A stretch of 64,000 bases of DNA from Acinetobacter sp. ANC 4862 (GCF_004336635.1 NZ_SJXH01000006.1:1-64000), one strand, 5' to 3'. Positions 27,921 through 37,767 are shown, counted from the stretch's first letter. Numbers and translations: made by a program. The notes: generated from the letters alone by a model not told the origin.

Positions 27921-28604
27921 TTAATTTGCTAATTGCTTTTCGACAAAGTTGGTCATCAACTTGAATACTTCATCGATGCCCAATTCTGAACTATCAATGA
28001 TATATGCATCTGCTGCCGGCTTGAGTGGAGCTACTGTGCGCTCCATGTCTCGTTTGTCTCGAGCTTGTATATTAGCTAAAATGTCGTTTATTTTAACATC
28101 TAGCCCCATACCCTGCAACTGCTTTACACGTCGCGCCGCTCGGGATTCAGCCGAAGCAGTCAGGTAAATCTTGGCTTGAGCCTGAGGAAAAATAGAAGTG
28201 GCCATATCACGACCATCCGCAACCAAACCTGGTTCTTGCGCAAAAGCACGTTGACGCTCTAATAGTGCAGTTCTAAGTTCAGGAATTGCAGCAACTTTTG
28301 AAGCAAATTCACCCACACGTTCAGTACGAATGGTTTGAGTCACATCTTCACCATCAAGTTGAACCTGAGTTCCAGTTTCAGTTGTAACAAATTTTATGTC
28401 TAAATTTGTTGCAATTTTAATGCATTGATCAAGTTCTGAAGCCAGGCAATCCAGCAAGTCTTGTTGATGTAATGACAGCCCCAGCAAGCGATATAAAGCA
28501 CCAGAATCCAGCAAATGAAATTGATAGTGCGCTGCCAGTTTAGCCGCAAGTGTACCCTTTCCAGAACCACTTGGACCATCGATAGTAATAATTTGAACTG
28601 TCAT
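27921..28604 (-). CDS. cmk: Cytidylate kinase
   Basis: 227 residues. Phosphorylates CMP and dCMP. The P-loop [16 protein letters not shown] is at the N-terminus. The CMP-binding region has [10 protein letters not shown], and [23 protein letters not shown] is the conserved nucleotide-monophosphate segment followed by the LID arginines (RAARR). Length equals that of E. coli Cmk. It lies 17 bases after a SRPBCC gene and upstream of rpsA, so the three may share a transcript. Confidence 0.96.
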   Translation of the reverse strand: MTVQIITIDGPSGSGKGTLAAKLAAHYQFHLLDSGALYRLLGLSLHQQDLLDCLASELDQCIKIATNLDIKFVTTETGTQVQLDGEDVTQTIRTERVGEFASKVAAIPELRTALLERQRAFAQEPGLVADGRDMATSIFPQAQAKIYLTASAESRAARRVKQLQGMGLDVKINDILANIQARDKRDMERTVAPLKPAADAYIIDSSELGIDEVFKLMTNFVEKQLAN

Positions 28605-28621
28605 TAATTTTCCACTTTACG

Positions 28622-29053
28622 CTATACAGTTTTAGCTAATTTTGAAAAACCTAGTTTAATCGCAGATTTAAGCTGTGCAAGAATTAATTTACTTACAAAT
28701 GGTGCCCGTGCCTGCAATTCAATGGTGTAAGTCACTAAAGTTGTGTCAGCATCTTTTGCTTCAAACTCAATAACCCCTAAATGATGTTTCACCAAAGGAT
28801 TTTTAATAATTTGGTATTCAATGCGTTCATTAAGCTCCAGCAAGGTAATTTGTTCTTGCAGCGGCTTGACTGGACCAAACCCCATACGACGCACTGAACC
28901 CACTCCATCTGGACGTTCAGGCTCTACAGAGTCTTTAATTCGTTCTACCTGAATCGGTGCGAAGGCAACATTATAAGTTGAGTGTTTTGATAACAAATCA
29001 AAAACCTTCTCGAGGGGTGCATTAAATTCTTTTTTTACCTGAATGGAATTCAT
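28622..29053 (-). CDS. SRPBCC-family protein
   Basis: 143 residues, reading IQVKKEFNAPLEKVFDLLSKHS at the start, then a run of beta strands and a long C-terminal helix (PFVSKLILAQLKSAIKLGFSKL). This is the START-like hydrophobic-cavity fold of polyketide-cyclase and CoxG-like proteins. Such proteins bind lipids or other hydrophobic ligands; the ligand here is unknown. It begins a probable unit with cmk. No signal peptide, so it is cytoplasmic. Confidence 0.8.
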   Translation of the reverse strand: MNSIQVKKEFNAPLEKVFDLLSKHSTYNVAFAPIQVERIKDSVEPERPDGVGSVRRMGFGPVKPLQEQITLLELNERIEYQIIKNPLVKHHLGVIEFEAKDADTTLVTYTIELQARAPFVSKLILAQLKSAIKLGFSKLAKTV

Positions 29054-29093
29054 GATTTATCCTACATTTTAATTGACAATACTTATTGTCATT

Positions 29094-29633
29094 CTATTTT
29101 ACATAGTTTGAATTATGATTCTGATCATTTAAGGATTTTTCTTGTAATCTCTGCAGTCGTTTTTGCTCACGACGCATCTTAAAAAAATCACTGAGTTGTT
29201 TGGAACATTGTTCATTCAAACATCCAGCCTCAACATCAAACTGATGATTATAATACCCTGTTTCAAATAACTTTCTCGCGCTGATCAAGGACCCTGCCTT
29301 GGGCTCGGTTGCCCCAAAAACCACTTTGGAGATTCGTGCATGAATCAAAGCCCCGACACACATGGTGCAAGGCTCTAAAGTCACATAAAGAACTGAATCT
29401 TCCGGAAGTCGGTAATTATTAAGATTTGTACAGGCTTGACGCAGTGCTTGAACTTCTGCATGTGCAGTCGGATCATTCAAAGAAATTGGCGCATTATACC
29501 CTGCGCCAATAATTTGATTTTGACTGACAATAATTGCACCGACAGGAATTTCCTGTTTCGATGCTGCAATCGCAGCTTGCTCATAAGCAAACTGCATCCA
29601 GTATTCATCTGTCAATTGTGTTGCATCAGTCAT
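29094..29633 (-). CDS. tadA: tRNA-specific adenosine deaminase
   Basis: 179 residues. Deaminates adenosine 34 of tRNA-Arg(ACG) to inosine. The zinc and proton-shuttle motif HAEVQALRQA and the paired cysteines PCTMCVGA are present with normal spacing, and VVFGATEPKAGS follows as in TadA. About 20 extra basic residues at the C-terminus (KMRREQKRLQRLQEK) extend beyond the E. coli enzyme (167) and may contact tRNA. The gene starts two bases after the end of the hydratase-family gene, so it is translationally linked to it. Confidence 0.94.
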   Translation of the reverse strand: MTDATQLTDEYWMQFAYEQAAIAASKQEIPVGAIIVSQNQIIGAGYNAPISLNDPTAHAEVQALRQACTNLNNYRLPEDSVLYVTLEPCTMCVGALIHARISKVVFGATEPKAGSLISARKLFETGYYNHQFDVEAGCLNEQCSKQLSDFFKMRREQKRLQRLQEKSLNDQNHNSNYVK

Positions 29634-29635
29634 TC

Positions 29636-30760
29636 TTAACCGATCACACCATAGTGTTTCAACAGATTATTCCAGCTTTCAATTGTGGTGACCGGAGGAT
29701 TCTCAGAGAGAATCCCTTTTAAGCTCATAGCTGTACCCTTTTTCCACTCAGGAGAGAGGTCTTTGTCGACCAGACGCGCTCGCACACCTTCAACAAAGTC
29801 ATGATGGCGGATTTTCCAGTCTGAAATTTGAATTTCCAGTTCAAAAATCTCATTCCAGGAATGTATCTGCTTACCCCACTGCCACAATAACCAGGTTAAA
29901 GCAGCGGTTGTAGGTGAACCTTTTTGCAAATTTTCACTTGCCTGACGTAACCAGTCACTACGTGCATCACTTAAACCAATAATCGATTCATAGTCATGCT
30001 CAAAGTTCACACCACGGCAAACACTGTGAATTACATCTAACGAGTTTTGCAACGGACCTGGACCCACTGGACGGTGCATACCATTTAGAGTGTCATCAAT
30101 GGCACGAAAATCGCCGGCTGGGTAATGTCCCCAATCAATATTGATGACTTTTTCCAACACATTATCACGCTGCGCATCACAAATATGCGTCGCCCAGCCA
30201 ATACCATAGGCACCGGCTGCAGTCATGATCGAACCGGTTAAGCCCGTAAATAAGCCTATAGCACCACGATCCGCCAAGAAACGGGTCGCGCCGACATCCG
30301 GATATAAACCGATATTAATTTCAGGCATCGCCAAACGTGAATAAGGCGTGACTAAACGGAATGGTGCAGCCATGAATAGCCCTAGACCACCACCCATTAC
30401 ATAACCTTCACCCCAAATCAGCACGGGCTTAGCATAGTTATGCAACAGTAAATCTAAAGCATATTCTTGTTCAAAGAATTTATTTGCTGTTTCTACTTCA
30501 TTATTAATGACCAATTGACGAAGTTTACGAACATCACCACCTGCACAGAATGCTTTGGGTGTAGTTGAATCCAACCAAATGGCTTTAACAGCATCATCAT
30601 GCTGAAAATCTTGGAACACTTCTAAAAGTGCAGTAACGATGGATTCATCCAGAGCATGCAGAGATTTCGGACGGTTCAGACGAACAATGCGCCAGCCGTT
30701 TTTTGCTTCTTCTACAATAAGATCGGGATGATAATTTTTTAATTCAGGAGATTGTGTCAT
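29636..30760 (-). CDS. Enoyl-CoA hydratase/isomerase family protein, 3-hydroxyisobutyryl-CoA hydrolase-like
   Basis: 374 residues. The crotonase core is seen in [11 protein letters not shown] and [20 protein letters not shown]. The motif [19 protein letters not shown] marks the HIBYL-CoA hydrolase branch, which acts in valine breakdown, rather than simple hydratases. The C-terminal HIBCH domain gives the extra length. No valine catabolic genes adjoin, so the substrate is an inference. The ATG at 30760 overlaps the ung stop as ATGA; an upstream frame extension inside ung is not used. Confidence 0.82.
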   Translation of the reverse strand: MTQSPELKNYHPDLIVEEAKNGWRIVRLNRPKSLHALDESIVTALLEVFQDFQHDDAVKAIWLDSTTPKAFCAGGDVRKLRQLVINNEVETANKFFEQEYALDLLLHNYAKPVLIWGEGYVMGGGLGLFMAAPFRLVTPYSRLAMPEINIGLYPDVGATRFLADRGAIGLFTGLTGSIMTAAGAYGIGWATHICDAQRDNVLEKVINIDWGHYPAGDFRAIDDTLNGMHRPVGPGPLQNSLDVIHSVCRGVNFEHDYESIIGLSDARSDWLRQASENLQKGSPTTAALTWLLWQWGKQIHSWNEIFELEIQISDWKIRHHDFVEGVRARLVDKDLSPEWKKGTAMSLKGILSENPPVTTIESWNNLLKHYGVIG

Positions 30761-31470
30761 GCGTCCAGCTGCCAATTTATCGGCTCAATGCCATTTTGTT
30801 TCAGATAATTATTTGCTTTTGAAAATACTTTACAGCCAAAAAAACCACCACGGTTTGCTGCCAATGGCGAAGGATGTGCAGCTTTTAAAATCAGGTGTTT
30901 ATTCGGATCAATCCGTTGACCTTTACGTTGCGCATAGGCGCCCCATAGGATAAAAACAATATGCTCACACTGCTCATTTAACACATCAATAATATGATCG
31001 GTAAAATCCTCCCAACCCTGTTTTTGATGCGAAGTGGGCTGACCCGCTTCAACAGTTAAAACTGCATTCAGCAATAACACACCTTGTTCAGCCCAACGGG
31101 TTAAATCACCGTGTTTCGGAATAGGAATACCCAGATCGGCATTCAACTCATGGAAGATATTACGTAAAGATGGCGGTAATGCAAGTCCCTTTTGCACTGA
31201 AAAACTTAATCCATGTGCTTGGTTGGGGCCATGATAAGGATCTTGCCCCAAAATAACGACTTTTACCTGATTTAATGGGGTTTTATTTAACGCATTAAAA
31301 ATCAGTGAACTTGGGGGATAGATCACTTTATCTGCTTGTTTTTCAGCAATCAGAAACTGCCTTAAGTCATCCATTCTTGGGCTGAGCAAAAAATCGCTCA
31401 AGACACCTTTCCAACTCGCATCTAACTGAATTTTATCTAGTTGAGCTTGCTGTTGTTCCGTTAAAGACAT
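30757..31470 (-). CDS. ung: Uracil-DNA glycosylase
   Basis: 237 residues. Removes uracil from DNA. The water-activating loop [18 protein letters not shown], the uracil pocket and the leucine-loop motif [14 protein letters not shown] are intact, and [17 protein letters not shown] matches family I enzymes. Its stop overlaps the start of the hydratase-family gene by four bases (ATGA), which points to coupled translation, and tadA follows that gene closely. AGGAAG precedes the ATG. Confidence 0.96.
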   Translation of the reverse strand: MSLTEQQQAQLDKIQLDASWKGVLSDFLLSPRMDDLRQFLIAEKQADKVIYPPSSLIFNALNKTPLNQVKVVILGQDPYHGPNQAHGLSFSVQKGLALPPSLRNIFHELNADLGIPIPKHGDLTRWAEQGVLLLNAVLTVEAGQPTSHQKQGWEDFTDHIIDVLNEQCEHIVFILWGAYAQRKGQRIDPNKHLILKAAHPSPLAANRGGFFGCKVFSKANNYLKQNGIEPINWQLDA

Positions 31471-31519
31471 AACTGCTTCCTAATCCTTTTTGAAAACCTA
31501 CCACGTGATTCAATGATCT

Positions 31520-32116
31520 TTAGATGTGTACCTGTAGATCAACACTCGGGTTTTGGAATTTAATTCCTTGTTGTAATTTTTCATACATAGCGAGGTCAGT
31601 CCATTCAGCTTGAACTTGTTCAGAGAACACAATTTGTTCAAGACTTAGTACACCCATTTGCTCATTTTCGATATCTTCGATAAAGCTTTGTGCATAACCG
31701 GTATCTGTTTCATGCACAATCACCGAGTAAACCTCTACATCACCTTCCCCATTTTGGGTTTCGGTTGAGGCAAGTACTTGTTGTGCTAAGTAAAAGAAAA
31801 TACGTGAAAATTGTTCCGCTGAAGGAGAAACCGGTAAAGATACCCAACGTGCACTAAATTTTTTGCAGGCTTCAATATATTCAGCATCATCATGCTGCCA
31901 AAAACAAATGGCATGATCAAAACTGTCAAAAATGTCCTTGATTACGCCCTTCAACAATCCAAAGTCATACACCATTTGACCATGATCTAGCTTCGAAGCT
32001 TTAAGCAATAATTCAACTTTATAACTATGGCCATGAATCGAACGCTTACAGCGATCCGATGTGCAATTCCGCACAATATGGGCATTTTCAAACTTAAATA
32101 ACTTACGAATTAACAT
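31520..32116 (-). CDS. 6-pyruvoyl-tetrahydropterin synthase / QueD-like protein
   Basis: 198 residues. The zinc site is recognisable: one His in FKFENAHIV and two in CKRSIHGHSYKVE, the latter preceded by the Cys that acts in QueD-type enzymes. VYDFGLLKGVIKDIFDSFDH gives the conserved acidic-His block. It is longer than the usual 120-140 residues because of a C-terminal addition of about 60 residues (DIENEQMGVLSLEQIVFSEQ). A role in queuosine precursor synthesis is likely but not certain. The first ATG at 32116 is chosen; its ribosome site is weak. Confidence 0.75.
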   Translation of the reverse strand: MLIRKLFKFENAHIVRNCTSDRCKRSIHGHSYKVELLLKASKLDHGQMVYDFGLLKGVIKDIFDSFDHAICFWQHDDAEYIEACKKFSARWVSLPVSPSAEQFSRIFFYLAQQVLASTETQNGEGDVEVYSVIVHETDTGYAQSFIEDIENEQMGVLSLEQIVFSEQVQAEWTDLAMYEKLQQGIKFQNPSVDLQVHI

Positions 32117-32274
32117 GTGCCGTGATGCAATCAAAAATATGTGAATTGAATCTGATTATAAAGCAAAAGTGAAAGTCTGGGCATTAATTTTACTGTTCAA
32201 AGCAATTGGTAAAACATATGCAAGTTAAACAAGATAGTGAGATGGATTATATTTCAGCTTATTGGTTTATATGA

Positions 32275-33222
32275 TTAAAATGGCGCCATACTGCGATATG
32301 CCACATACACCATATTATCTTTACGCACCAAATCACTACTAAACTGACGTTTACGCTCACTTAACAACACTTCAATCTTGGCTTTGAAATAATTAGATTG
32401 CACACCCAGCAAATCATTCACTTCATTACGGACATCCGTATTGACTTGAGTAAAAGGCTCAATAGTCCAAAGATCATTAATATTTGAAAAATACTCTAAC
32501 TTTGCCTGACGTTGCTGCAACGCTTGTTGAACTGCATTGATATCCAACTGGGGATCAAGACTTGCAAGCAGCATTGCTGGCGCTGTATTGATATTAACTT
32601 TGCTGTCTGATGTAGGCGCAGCACTGACATAATCTGCAATTTGCAGATATTTTTGACCTTCAAAGCCACGTACTAATTTAAGTTCATCAACGCTATGAAA
32701 TTTACTGTTTGGCGCTAAATAACCTTGTGGCAAGCCTTGATAGTAGCTAGCCTCTGCTCCCATCGCACCAATGGTTTCATCATCAGCATCTTGCCAATCA
32801 ATCACCGCCTCGCTCAACTTTTCAGGCAAACCGACACGTACTAAAAGTTTTTCAAACCAGACTTTTGCTTGAGGATTTGGCGTGCCGTCATTATTAACTA
32901 AACTATTTAAATTAAATTTACCGGATTCATCCTGCAACGTTCCCGATACAAAGCCATCTTCTACCGGAAATGCCGGCATCGGTTTCGCCCAATTTTCTTG
33001 CAGATGATCGACATCACCTGCATTTTCAGCATCATCCACCAAAAGCTCTGAAAAAAAGGCTTCTGCGCTTTTTGCATATAGCAAGGATTGATTTTGACGC
33101 ATCAGATATGCGGTATTTTCAGCAGTATTGGCCTGACGTTTGGCAATCGTCGCAGCAAGAATCGTTGCTAATGCGACCATCACCAAGATCGTAATTAAGG
33201 CAATACCCTGTTGCTGCTTCAT
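32275..33222 (-). CDS. gspK: Type II secretion minor pseudopilin GspK
   Basis: 315 residues. The short leader MKQQQG precedes IALITILVMVALATILAATI, a type III signal helix. Residue +5 after the cleavage site is Thr, not Glu, as is usual for GspK, which sits at the tip and needs no partner below. The large globular part contains GKFNLNSLV and VNINTAPAMLLASLD, typical of GspK. ATG 33222 is chosen; an upstream TTG is less likely. Last gene of the gspHIJK group, 21 bases after gspJ. Confidence 0.92.
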   Translation of the reverse strand: MKQQQGIALITILVMVALATILAATIAKRQANTAENTAYLMRQNQSLLYAKSAEAFFSELLVDDAENAGDVDHLQENWAKPMPAFPVEDGFVSGTLQDESGKFNLNSLVNNDGTPNPQAKVWFEKLLVRVGLPEKLSEAVIDWQDADDETIGAMGAEASYYQGLPQGYLAPNSKFHSVDELKLVRGFEGQKYLQIADYVSAAPTSDSKVNINTAPAMLLASLDPQLDINAVQQALQQRQAKLEYFSNINDLWTIEPFTQVNTDVRNEVNDLLGVQSNYFKAKIEVLLSERKRQFSSDLVRKDNMVYVAYRSMAPF

Positions 33223-33243
33223 GCTCAATCTCTTTAGAATTGT

Positions 33244-33933
33244 TTATGGTAGATTATTTGAATTGTTATTTTGATTATTGTTCTGCTGTTTTAAGTAGTC
33301 CGTGTTTAATAGACTAAAAATCCATTCATAAGCAACATCTTTCACGGTTAATTTAATTTTAATCCCTTTGGGCAAGATTTGTTTTTGCGTGGCATCATTT
33401 AAATCTACTTGCCCATCCGGCCACGAAGTTGACTCACTCGGATTCAGCACCACAACTTCAAACTGATCAACATCATTTAACAACACACTGGATTCGGGTT
33501 GATCACGTCCGCTGCTGTTTAAATTACGATATTTCAAACGATAGAGTTTTTTTTCATCTGCACGATATTGGTATTCAACACGTTCATCCGGGGAAATACC
33601 CTGCTGCAAAGGATCCGTTACGCCAGTTTTACTAAAATTAAAGCGACCATTTTGTAGAACCAAAGCAGGCTGAATATCGTTATTGATATTCGCATTGAGT
33701 GGCACAGCCTGAACGGTATCACGCAAAATTTGTTGATAGGCTTCTTGTAATTGCCCCAAATTCACTTCATGTTCAGTATTACGCTCTTTGACTTTGATCA
33801 GATAATCAAAAACTTTCCAGCCCAATGCCGAAAGTACCGCAAATATGGCAATCGCCACCAATAATTCAACTAAGGTAAATCCTGAGCGATGCTGTGAATG
33901 TAGAGTTTGATTTTGTTTATTTTTCATTTGCAT
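33244..33933 (-). CDS. gspJ: Type II secretion minor pseudopilin GspJ
   Basis: 229 residues. A prepilin motif SGFTLVELLVAIAIFAVLSA follows a leader of about 17 residues, with the processing site before Phe and Glu at +5. The body matches GspJ (VFDYLIKVKERNTEHEVNLG, then a long beta-rich part). The C-terminus is a low-complexity Asn/Gln tail. The start ATG overlaps the last base of the gspI stop (TGATG), so translation is coupled. It is expected to join GspH, GspI and GspK in the tip of the pseudopilus. Confidence 0.92.
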   Translation of the reverse strand: MQMKNKQNQTLHSQHRSGFTLVELLVAIAIFAVLSALGWKVFDYLIKVKERNTEHEVNLGQLQEAYQQILRDTVQAVPLNANINNDIQPALVLQNGRFNFSKTGVTDPLQQGISPDERVEYQYRADEKKLYRLKYRNLNSSGRDQPESSVLLNDVDQFEVVVLNPSESTSWPDGQVDLNDATQKQILPKGIKIKLTVKDVAYEWIFSLLNTDYLKQQNNNQNNNSNNLP

Positions 33934-34373
33934 CAAACTTTGGCCTTATAGTTAAAGAAAACCAAATTCGTAATGCCCGACTCAACCTTACCTGATTCAG
34001 CATTAAACAAACTAACCTGCACTTCAATACGCTGTACATTTGGACTAATCGTCGATTGTGCAGATTTATCAATTTGCCAAGTTTCACCTTGCTGGCTAAT
34101 CTGTTTCGATTGAGTACCTTGCAACCACTCTTGGTTAATTTCCATCACCGCAACTTCGTTTAAAGCCACAAATTGTGCTTTGGTACGTAAAATTGCATTC
34201 GATGTCGCTTGGGTATATTGCATCGCCACTTTGGTGAAAGCGATTGCAGCCGTGGCAAAAATTGCTAAAGCAACCATCACTTCTAGTAGGGTAAAACCTG
34301 AGCAGCGATGAGTGAAACGCTGTTTCACCGCTGCGCAAGACCAAGACCTATGCTTGGAGGATCTAGCTTTCAT
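33933..34373 (-). CDS. gspI: Type II secretion minor pseudopilin GspI
   Basis: 146 residues from the ATG at 34373, which lies inside the last codons of gspH. The prepilin motif SGFTLLEVMVALAIFATAAI is present with Glu at +5. The leader is unusually long, about 26 basic residues, compared with 5-8 in most GspI proteins, so a later start may be used in vivo. The rest (NAILRTKAQFVALNEVAVMEI) matches GspI. The frame is open 30 codons further upstream, but that part lies within gspH. Confidence 0.88.
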   Translation of the reverse strand: MKARSSKHRSWSCAAVKQRFTHRCSGFTLLEVMVALAIFATAAIAFTKVAMQYTQATSNAILRTKAQFVALNEVAVMEINQEWLQGTQSKQISQQGETWQIDKSAQSTISPNVQRIEVQVSLFNAESGKVESGITNLVFFNYKAKV

Positions 34374-34923
34374 TGATTTTACCCAAATGATCAATCTCGA
34401 TTTCTTCCCCAATCGGACGTTGCTCGAAATAAAATTGAATCCGCACAGGTTTCGCTTCGCCATTGCCTAACCACAGTAATTTCGGTGCATTTGCACTCAG
34501 CAAATCACCATTATTGGCATTTTCATATGCATAATCGAGTGATTGCACATTGAAGGAAACATGCTCGGGTAAAGCGCGCTTGGTAAATTCTGAATAGTCT
34601 TGCCATTTTTTATTTTCATTAAGTACTGAATTTTGTGTAGCTTGCAGGGATGGAACCAAATATTCAACAACACCATAACGAAATGGCGATACATCTGTGG
34701 CAGTTTGAACATCAAGGGCAAAAATGCGTGCCTGATCATTCGCTTCACGATTCATCCTGCGTAAATCCATAATAAACACTTCACGTGCCTGCATGGCTTT
34801 ACGCTGATCAACACCATTGATATTGGTTAAAATTAAAGAGGCCATGATCGCCATAATCACAATCACCACCATCAATTCTATAAGAGTAAAACCACGAATT
34901 GATGATGATGCTGTGTGCTTCAT
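34363..34923 (-). CDS. gspH: Type II secretion minor pseudopilin GspH
   Basis: 186 residues. The leader MKHTASSSIR is followed by GFTLIELMVVIVIMAIMASL with Glu at +5, the typical prepilin helix. The body is short and beta-rich (GHxxL-type ending DHLGKI). AAAGG precedes the ATG. It is the first of four overlapping or close minor pseudopilin genes and starts ten bases after a TetR gene. The secretin, ATPase and platform genes are not in this window, so the secretion system is split over several loci. Confidence 0.9.
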   Translation of the reverse strand: MKHTASSSIRGFTLIELMVVIVIMAIMASLILTNINGVDQRKAMQAREVFIMDLRRMNREANDQARIFALDVQTATDVSPFRYGVVEYLVPSLQATQNSVLNENKKWQDYSEFTKRALPEHVSFNVQSLDYAYENANNGDLLSANAPKLLWLGNGEAKPVRIQFYFEQRPIGEEIEIDHLGKINES

Positions 34924-34932
34924 GGCATACCT

Positions 34933-35547
34933 TTAGGCAAATTGTTCCGTAGAACGGGTTTGTTTCGGCATCGCCAAGGCTTGGTCAATATAAGCCACAC
35001 GCAATGTATCTCGTGAACCTAAATAACGCTGATAAAAACTGGAATTCAGGATTGCCGCTGCACCGTGGGTTAGCGCCCAGATTGAAGCCAAATAATCCCG
35101 TACCGACATGCTACTTTGAATGCTTTCTAAATAGCTTTCAGTCATACGAAAAATAATCCGTAAGCGCTGTTTTCTCACCTGATACAGTTCACTAAACAGA
35201 TGATGAATGCCTACACCCGTGGTTGAAAGACGTTCTTCAATTTGATGAAATAGCACGGTACGTTCCGGATGATGTAAATGATGCAACATAAAGAAAGCCA
35301 AATGTTCTGGAAAGGCTTTCTCTGCATCCTTAATCATCTCCAGCAACATCTTCTCATTACGAATAATGAGAAGCATGTAGAGTTCATCTTTACTTTGGAA
35401 ATGTTTATATAGAGTCCCTTTCGCTAGATCGAGTTCTGCGGCCAACGCATCAAGCGTCATCCCTGATTCGCCATTTTCTAATAACAGTTGCTCTGCAACC
35501 TGAAAAATTAACGCTTCTCTTGCTCGAAACTGAGCCTGACGATCCAT
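34933..35547 (-). CDS. TetR-family transcriptional regulator
   Basis: 204 residues. The N-terminal helix-turn-helix is clear: MTLDALAAELDLAKGTLYKHFQSKDELY. The C-terminal ligand and dimer part has no family name I can give. The ATG at 35547 has AGGG five bases upstream; an in-frame GTG two codons earlier sits on top of that site. It lies only ten bases before gspH on the same strand, so it is probably cotranscribed with the pseudopilin genes and may regulate them or simply precede them. Confidence 0.88.
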   Translation of the reverse strand: MDRQAQFRAREALIFQVAEQLLLENGESGMTLDALAAELDLAKGTLYKHFQSKDELYMLLIIRNEKMLLEMIKDAEKAFPEHLAFFMLHHLHHPERTVLFHQIEERLSTTGVGIHHLFSELYQVRKQRLRIIFRMTESYLESIQSSMSVRDYLASIWALTHGAAAILNSSFYQRYLGSRDTLRVAYIDQALAMPKQTRSTEQFA

Positions 35548-35592
35548 CTTCACCCTGTAACTCTCTTATGCGCTTGTATCAATTCGAATTAT

Positions 35593-36366
35593 TTACTTTA
35601 AATTGAGGAGGTTTTCAAAGTTTTGCATGGTAATGAAAGCGATTTCCTCAACGGACTTATCATATACATCACTTAAGGCTTTGGCTACATAAGGAACGTA
35701 TTTTGGTTCATTAGACTTTCCTCTATAGGGCATCGGTGCCAGATAAGGACTATCCGTCTCAATCAGTACGCGATCAAGTGGAACCTGCTTCGCCACATCA
35801 CGCAAGTCTTGCGCATTTTTAAAAGACACAATTCCGGAAAATGAAACGTAATAACCACAATCCAGCACTGCCTTGGCGGTTTCCCAGTCTTCAGTAAAGC
35901 AATGCAAAATACCATGGGTCGACTTTTCAGCACGAATGATATCCACTGTATCGTGCTTGGCTGAGCGGGTATGCACCACTACAGGTTTTTTCACCGCCTG
36001 CGAGGCATGAATATGACGGGCAAAACATTGTTTTTGTTCAGTAATAAAATCAGTGCTATGAAAATAATCCAAGCCTGTTTCACCAATCGCCCAAACCTGT
36101 TCAGGCTGCGCCAGTTCAATTAAATAATCCGTGGTTGCGCGCGCCATGGTCGCAGAATCTTCACAGGGATGAACCCCAACACTGTATCCAACATCCACAT
36201 GACGTGCTGCAATTTTAGCCAGCTCGATATGGTCATCCAGATCAACCGAGATACTCATGAATTTGGATACACCCGCTTCACGCGCCTGTGCTAATGCTAA
36301 ATCTAAGTTGCCATCATAAGGCGTTAAATCCAGCATGGTTAAATGGCAGTGAGTATCTACAAACAC
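35593..36366 (-). CDS. TatD-family deoxyribonuclease (YcfH-like)
   Basis: 257 residues. Metal-dependent hydrolase with the TIM-barrel signatures FVDTHCHL, VGVHPCE, AIGETGLDYF, VVHTRSA, HCFTED and ETDSPYLAP, which supply the His, Glu and Asp ligands. The placement after holB and pilZ matches ycfH/tatD genes in gammaproteobacteria. The start is GTG at 36366 with AGGA seven bases upstream. The family acts on DNA 3' ends; this member's precise role is not known. Confidence 0.92.
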   Translation of the reverse strand: MFVDTHCHLTMLDLTPYDGNLDLALAQAREAGVSKFMSISVDLDDHIELAKIAARHVDVGYSVGVHPCEDSATMARATTDYLIELAQPEQVWAIGETGLDYFHSTDFITEQKQCFARHIHASQAVKKPVVVHTRSAKHDTVDIIRAEKSTHGILHCFTEDWETAKAVLDCGYYVSFSGIVSFKNAQDLRDVAKQVPLDRVLIETDSPYLAPMPYRGKSNEPKYVPYVAKALSDVYDKSVEEIAFITMQNFENLLNLK

Positions 36367-36392
36367 GGTGAGATCCTAAATCGGTTAAACAG

Positions 36393-36737
36393 TTACATAG
36401 TGTAACTAGTTCGCCCCTCAGACTTAATACCTACAAGCAACTTTTCGGCTTCTGATTTGTAATAAACGCCTTTTTCCCCCGTCAACTGCATACCAAAGCC
36501 TTGTAATTTGATGCCATTTTGTTTTTGAGAAATCCAGACCACTTTACCGGTCAAAGGAATTTTTTGTGATTGATCAGGCAAAGTGGCCAATACAAAGACC
36601 TCTTCACCAATTTTTACCGGTTGCTTGGTCGGAACAAATAATCCACCGCCGACAACATAAGGCATGTAGCTGGCATACAAAGTGTCTTTATCCGGGATAT
36701 TCGCCTGAATAATACCGCCCATACGTGGTTGCATCAT
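36393..36737 (-). CDS. pilZ: Type IV pilus protein PilZ
   Basis: 114 residues. A single PilZ domain like the one that names the family in Pseudomonas. Here the canonical c-di-GMP motifs (RxxxR and D/NxSxxG) are absent; the corresponding turn reads YVVGGGLFVPT. That fits the PilZ orthologue, which does not bind the nucleotide but contacts PilB and FimX-type partners in pilus assembly. It is next to holB, as in Pseudomonas. GGGG precedes two adjacent ATGs (36737 and 36734), and either could be used. Confidence 0.9.
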   Translation of the reverse strand: MMQPRMGGIIQANIPDKDTLYASYMPYVVGGGLFVPTKQPVKIGEEVFVLATLPDQSQKIPLTGKVVWISQKQNGIKLQGFGMQLTGEKGVYYKSEAEKLLVGIKSEGRTSYTM

Positions 36738-36754
36738 CTTCCCCTTTTAAATAT

Positions 36755-37738
36755 TCAAATGTTCATAAGTTTTATACACAATTGATCAAGCACCAAATTA
36801 CTTTGTACATTCTGCTCGATAAACTGTTTAGATTGTTGCAAGTCGGAATAAATCGTAAATAAAAATTCCAATGAATATTGTTTTGATAATTCACTTAAAT
36901 CCAAATCCGGATTTTTAACTTGCTGATTGAGCTTGACACAAATTAAATCGGACAACAAGTATTCAAACATGTGCGAAAAGTCACTAAAACCTAAGGCTTT
37001 GTTCCACTTGGTCGCAATTGCCATCGGCATATTTTTTTGAGTGACTAATTTCAGCCAATCCCCCAAAAATTCTTGGCGTTTATTTAGCCATTCAGCTTGT
37101 GCCAATTGCATGGCTTGTAAAGGCATTTGATTGGACAAGTTCAGCAACAATTGTTTTTGTGTTTGATCTAAATCAGGTAAATGTTGAGATAAATATTCAC
37201 CTGCTTGAGCTTCAGAGATCCGATCCAAAGCAAAATGTTGCAAACGACTGCGAATCGTCGCAGGAAGTTTTAGATAATGATCAGCCAATAAAATAATAAC
37301 AACACGATCACCGGGTTCTTCAAGTGTTTTGAGTAACGCATTCGCAGAAGCAATATTTAACGCTTCTGCCGGCTCAATCACAATCACCCGCCAACCATCT
37401 ACCGTTTGTTGCACAAAGGGTAATAAATCACGAATTTTTTCGATTTTAATTTTAGCGTTTTGCTTTTTATTTTCTTCATCTGTGCTGATATGCACATAGT
37501 TCGGATGCGTATCCGATTTCAACCATAAACAACTGCCACATTCCCCACAAGGTGCATTATTGGCATGACGATTGACACATAAGACCCAAGCCAAAAAATA
37601 TTGCGCAAAGGCTTCTTTGCCACAGCCTTTTTTGCCATAAAAAAGCAAGCCATGCCCAAGTTTGGGGAAACGCCCTGTTAGCGTATCCCAAACGGTTTGT
37701 TGCCATGGATAAACGTGTGCGACCACATCATTTTGCAT
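36755..37738 (-). CDS. holB: DNA polymerase III subunit delta'
   Basis: 327 residues. Clamp-loader subunit. The P-loop region reads FYGKKGCGKEAFAQYF. The zinc module CGECGSCLWLKSDTHPNYVH follows, and the SRC-like motif is replaced by SRLQHFAL after a conserved ANALLKTLEEPG segment. Such delta' subunits do not hydrolyse ATP themselves. The start is taken at the ATG 37738 because the TTG at 37753 abuts the upstream purine run. It lies between kdsB and pilZ in a same-strand cluster with short gaps. Confidence 0.93.
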   Translation of the reverse strand: MQNDVVAHVYPWQQTVWDTLTGRFPKLGHGLLFYGKKGCGKEAFAQYFLAWVLCVNRHANNAPCGECGSCLWLKSDTHPNYVHISTDEENKKQNAKIKIEKIRDLLPFVQQTVDGWRVIVIEPAEALNIASANALLKTLEEPGDRVVIILLADHYLKLPATIRSRLQHFALDRISEAQAGEYLSQHLPDLDQTQKQLLLNLSNQMPLQAMQLAQAEWLNKRQEFLGDWLKLVTQKNMPMAIATKWNKALGFSDFSHMFEYLLSDLICVKLNQQVKNPDLDLSELSKQYSLEFLFTIYSDLQQSKQFIEQNVQSNLVLDQLCIKLMNI

Positions 37739-37767
37739 TGAATTAAAGCCCAACCTTATCCCAAATT

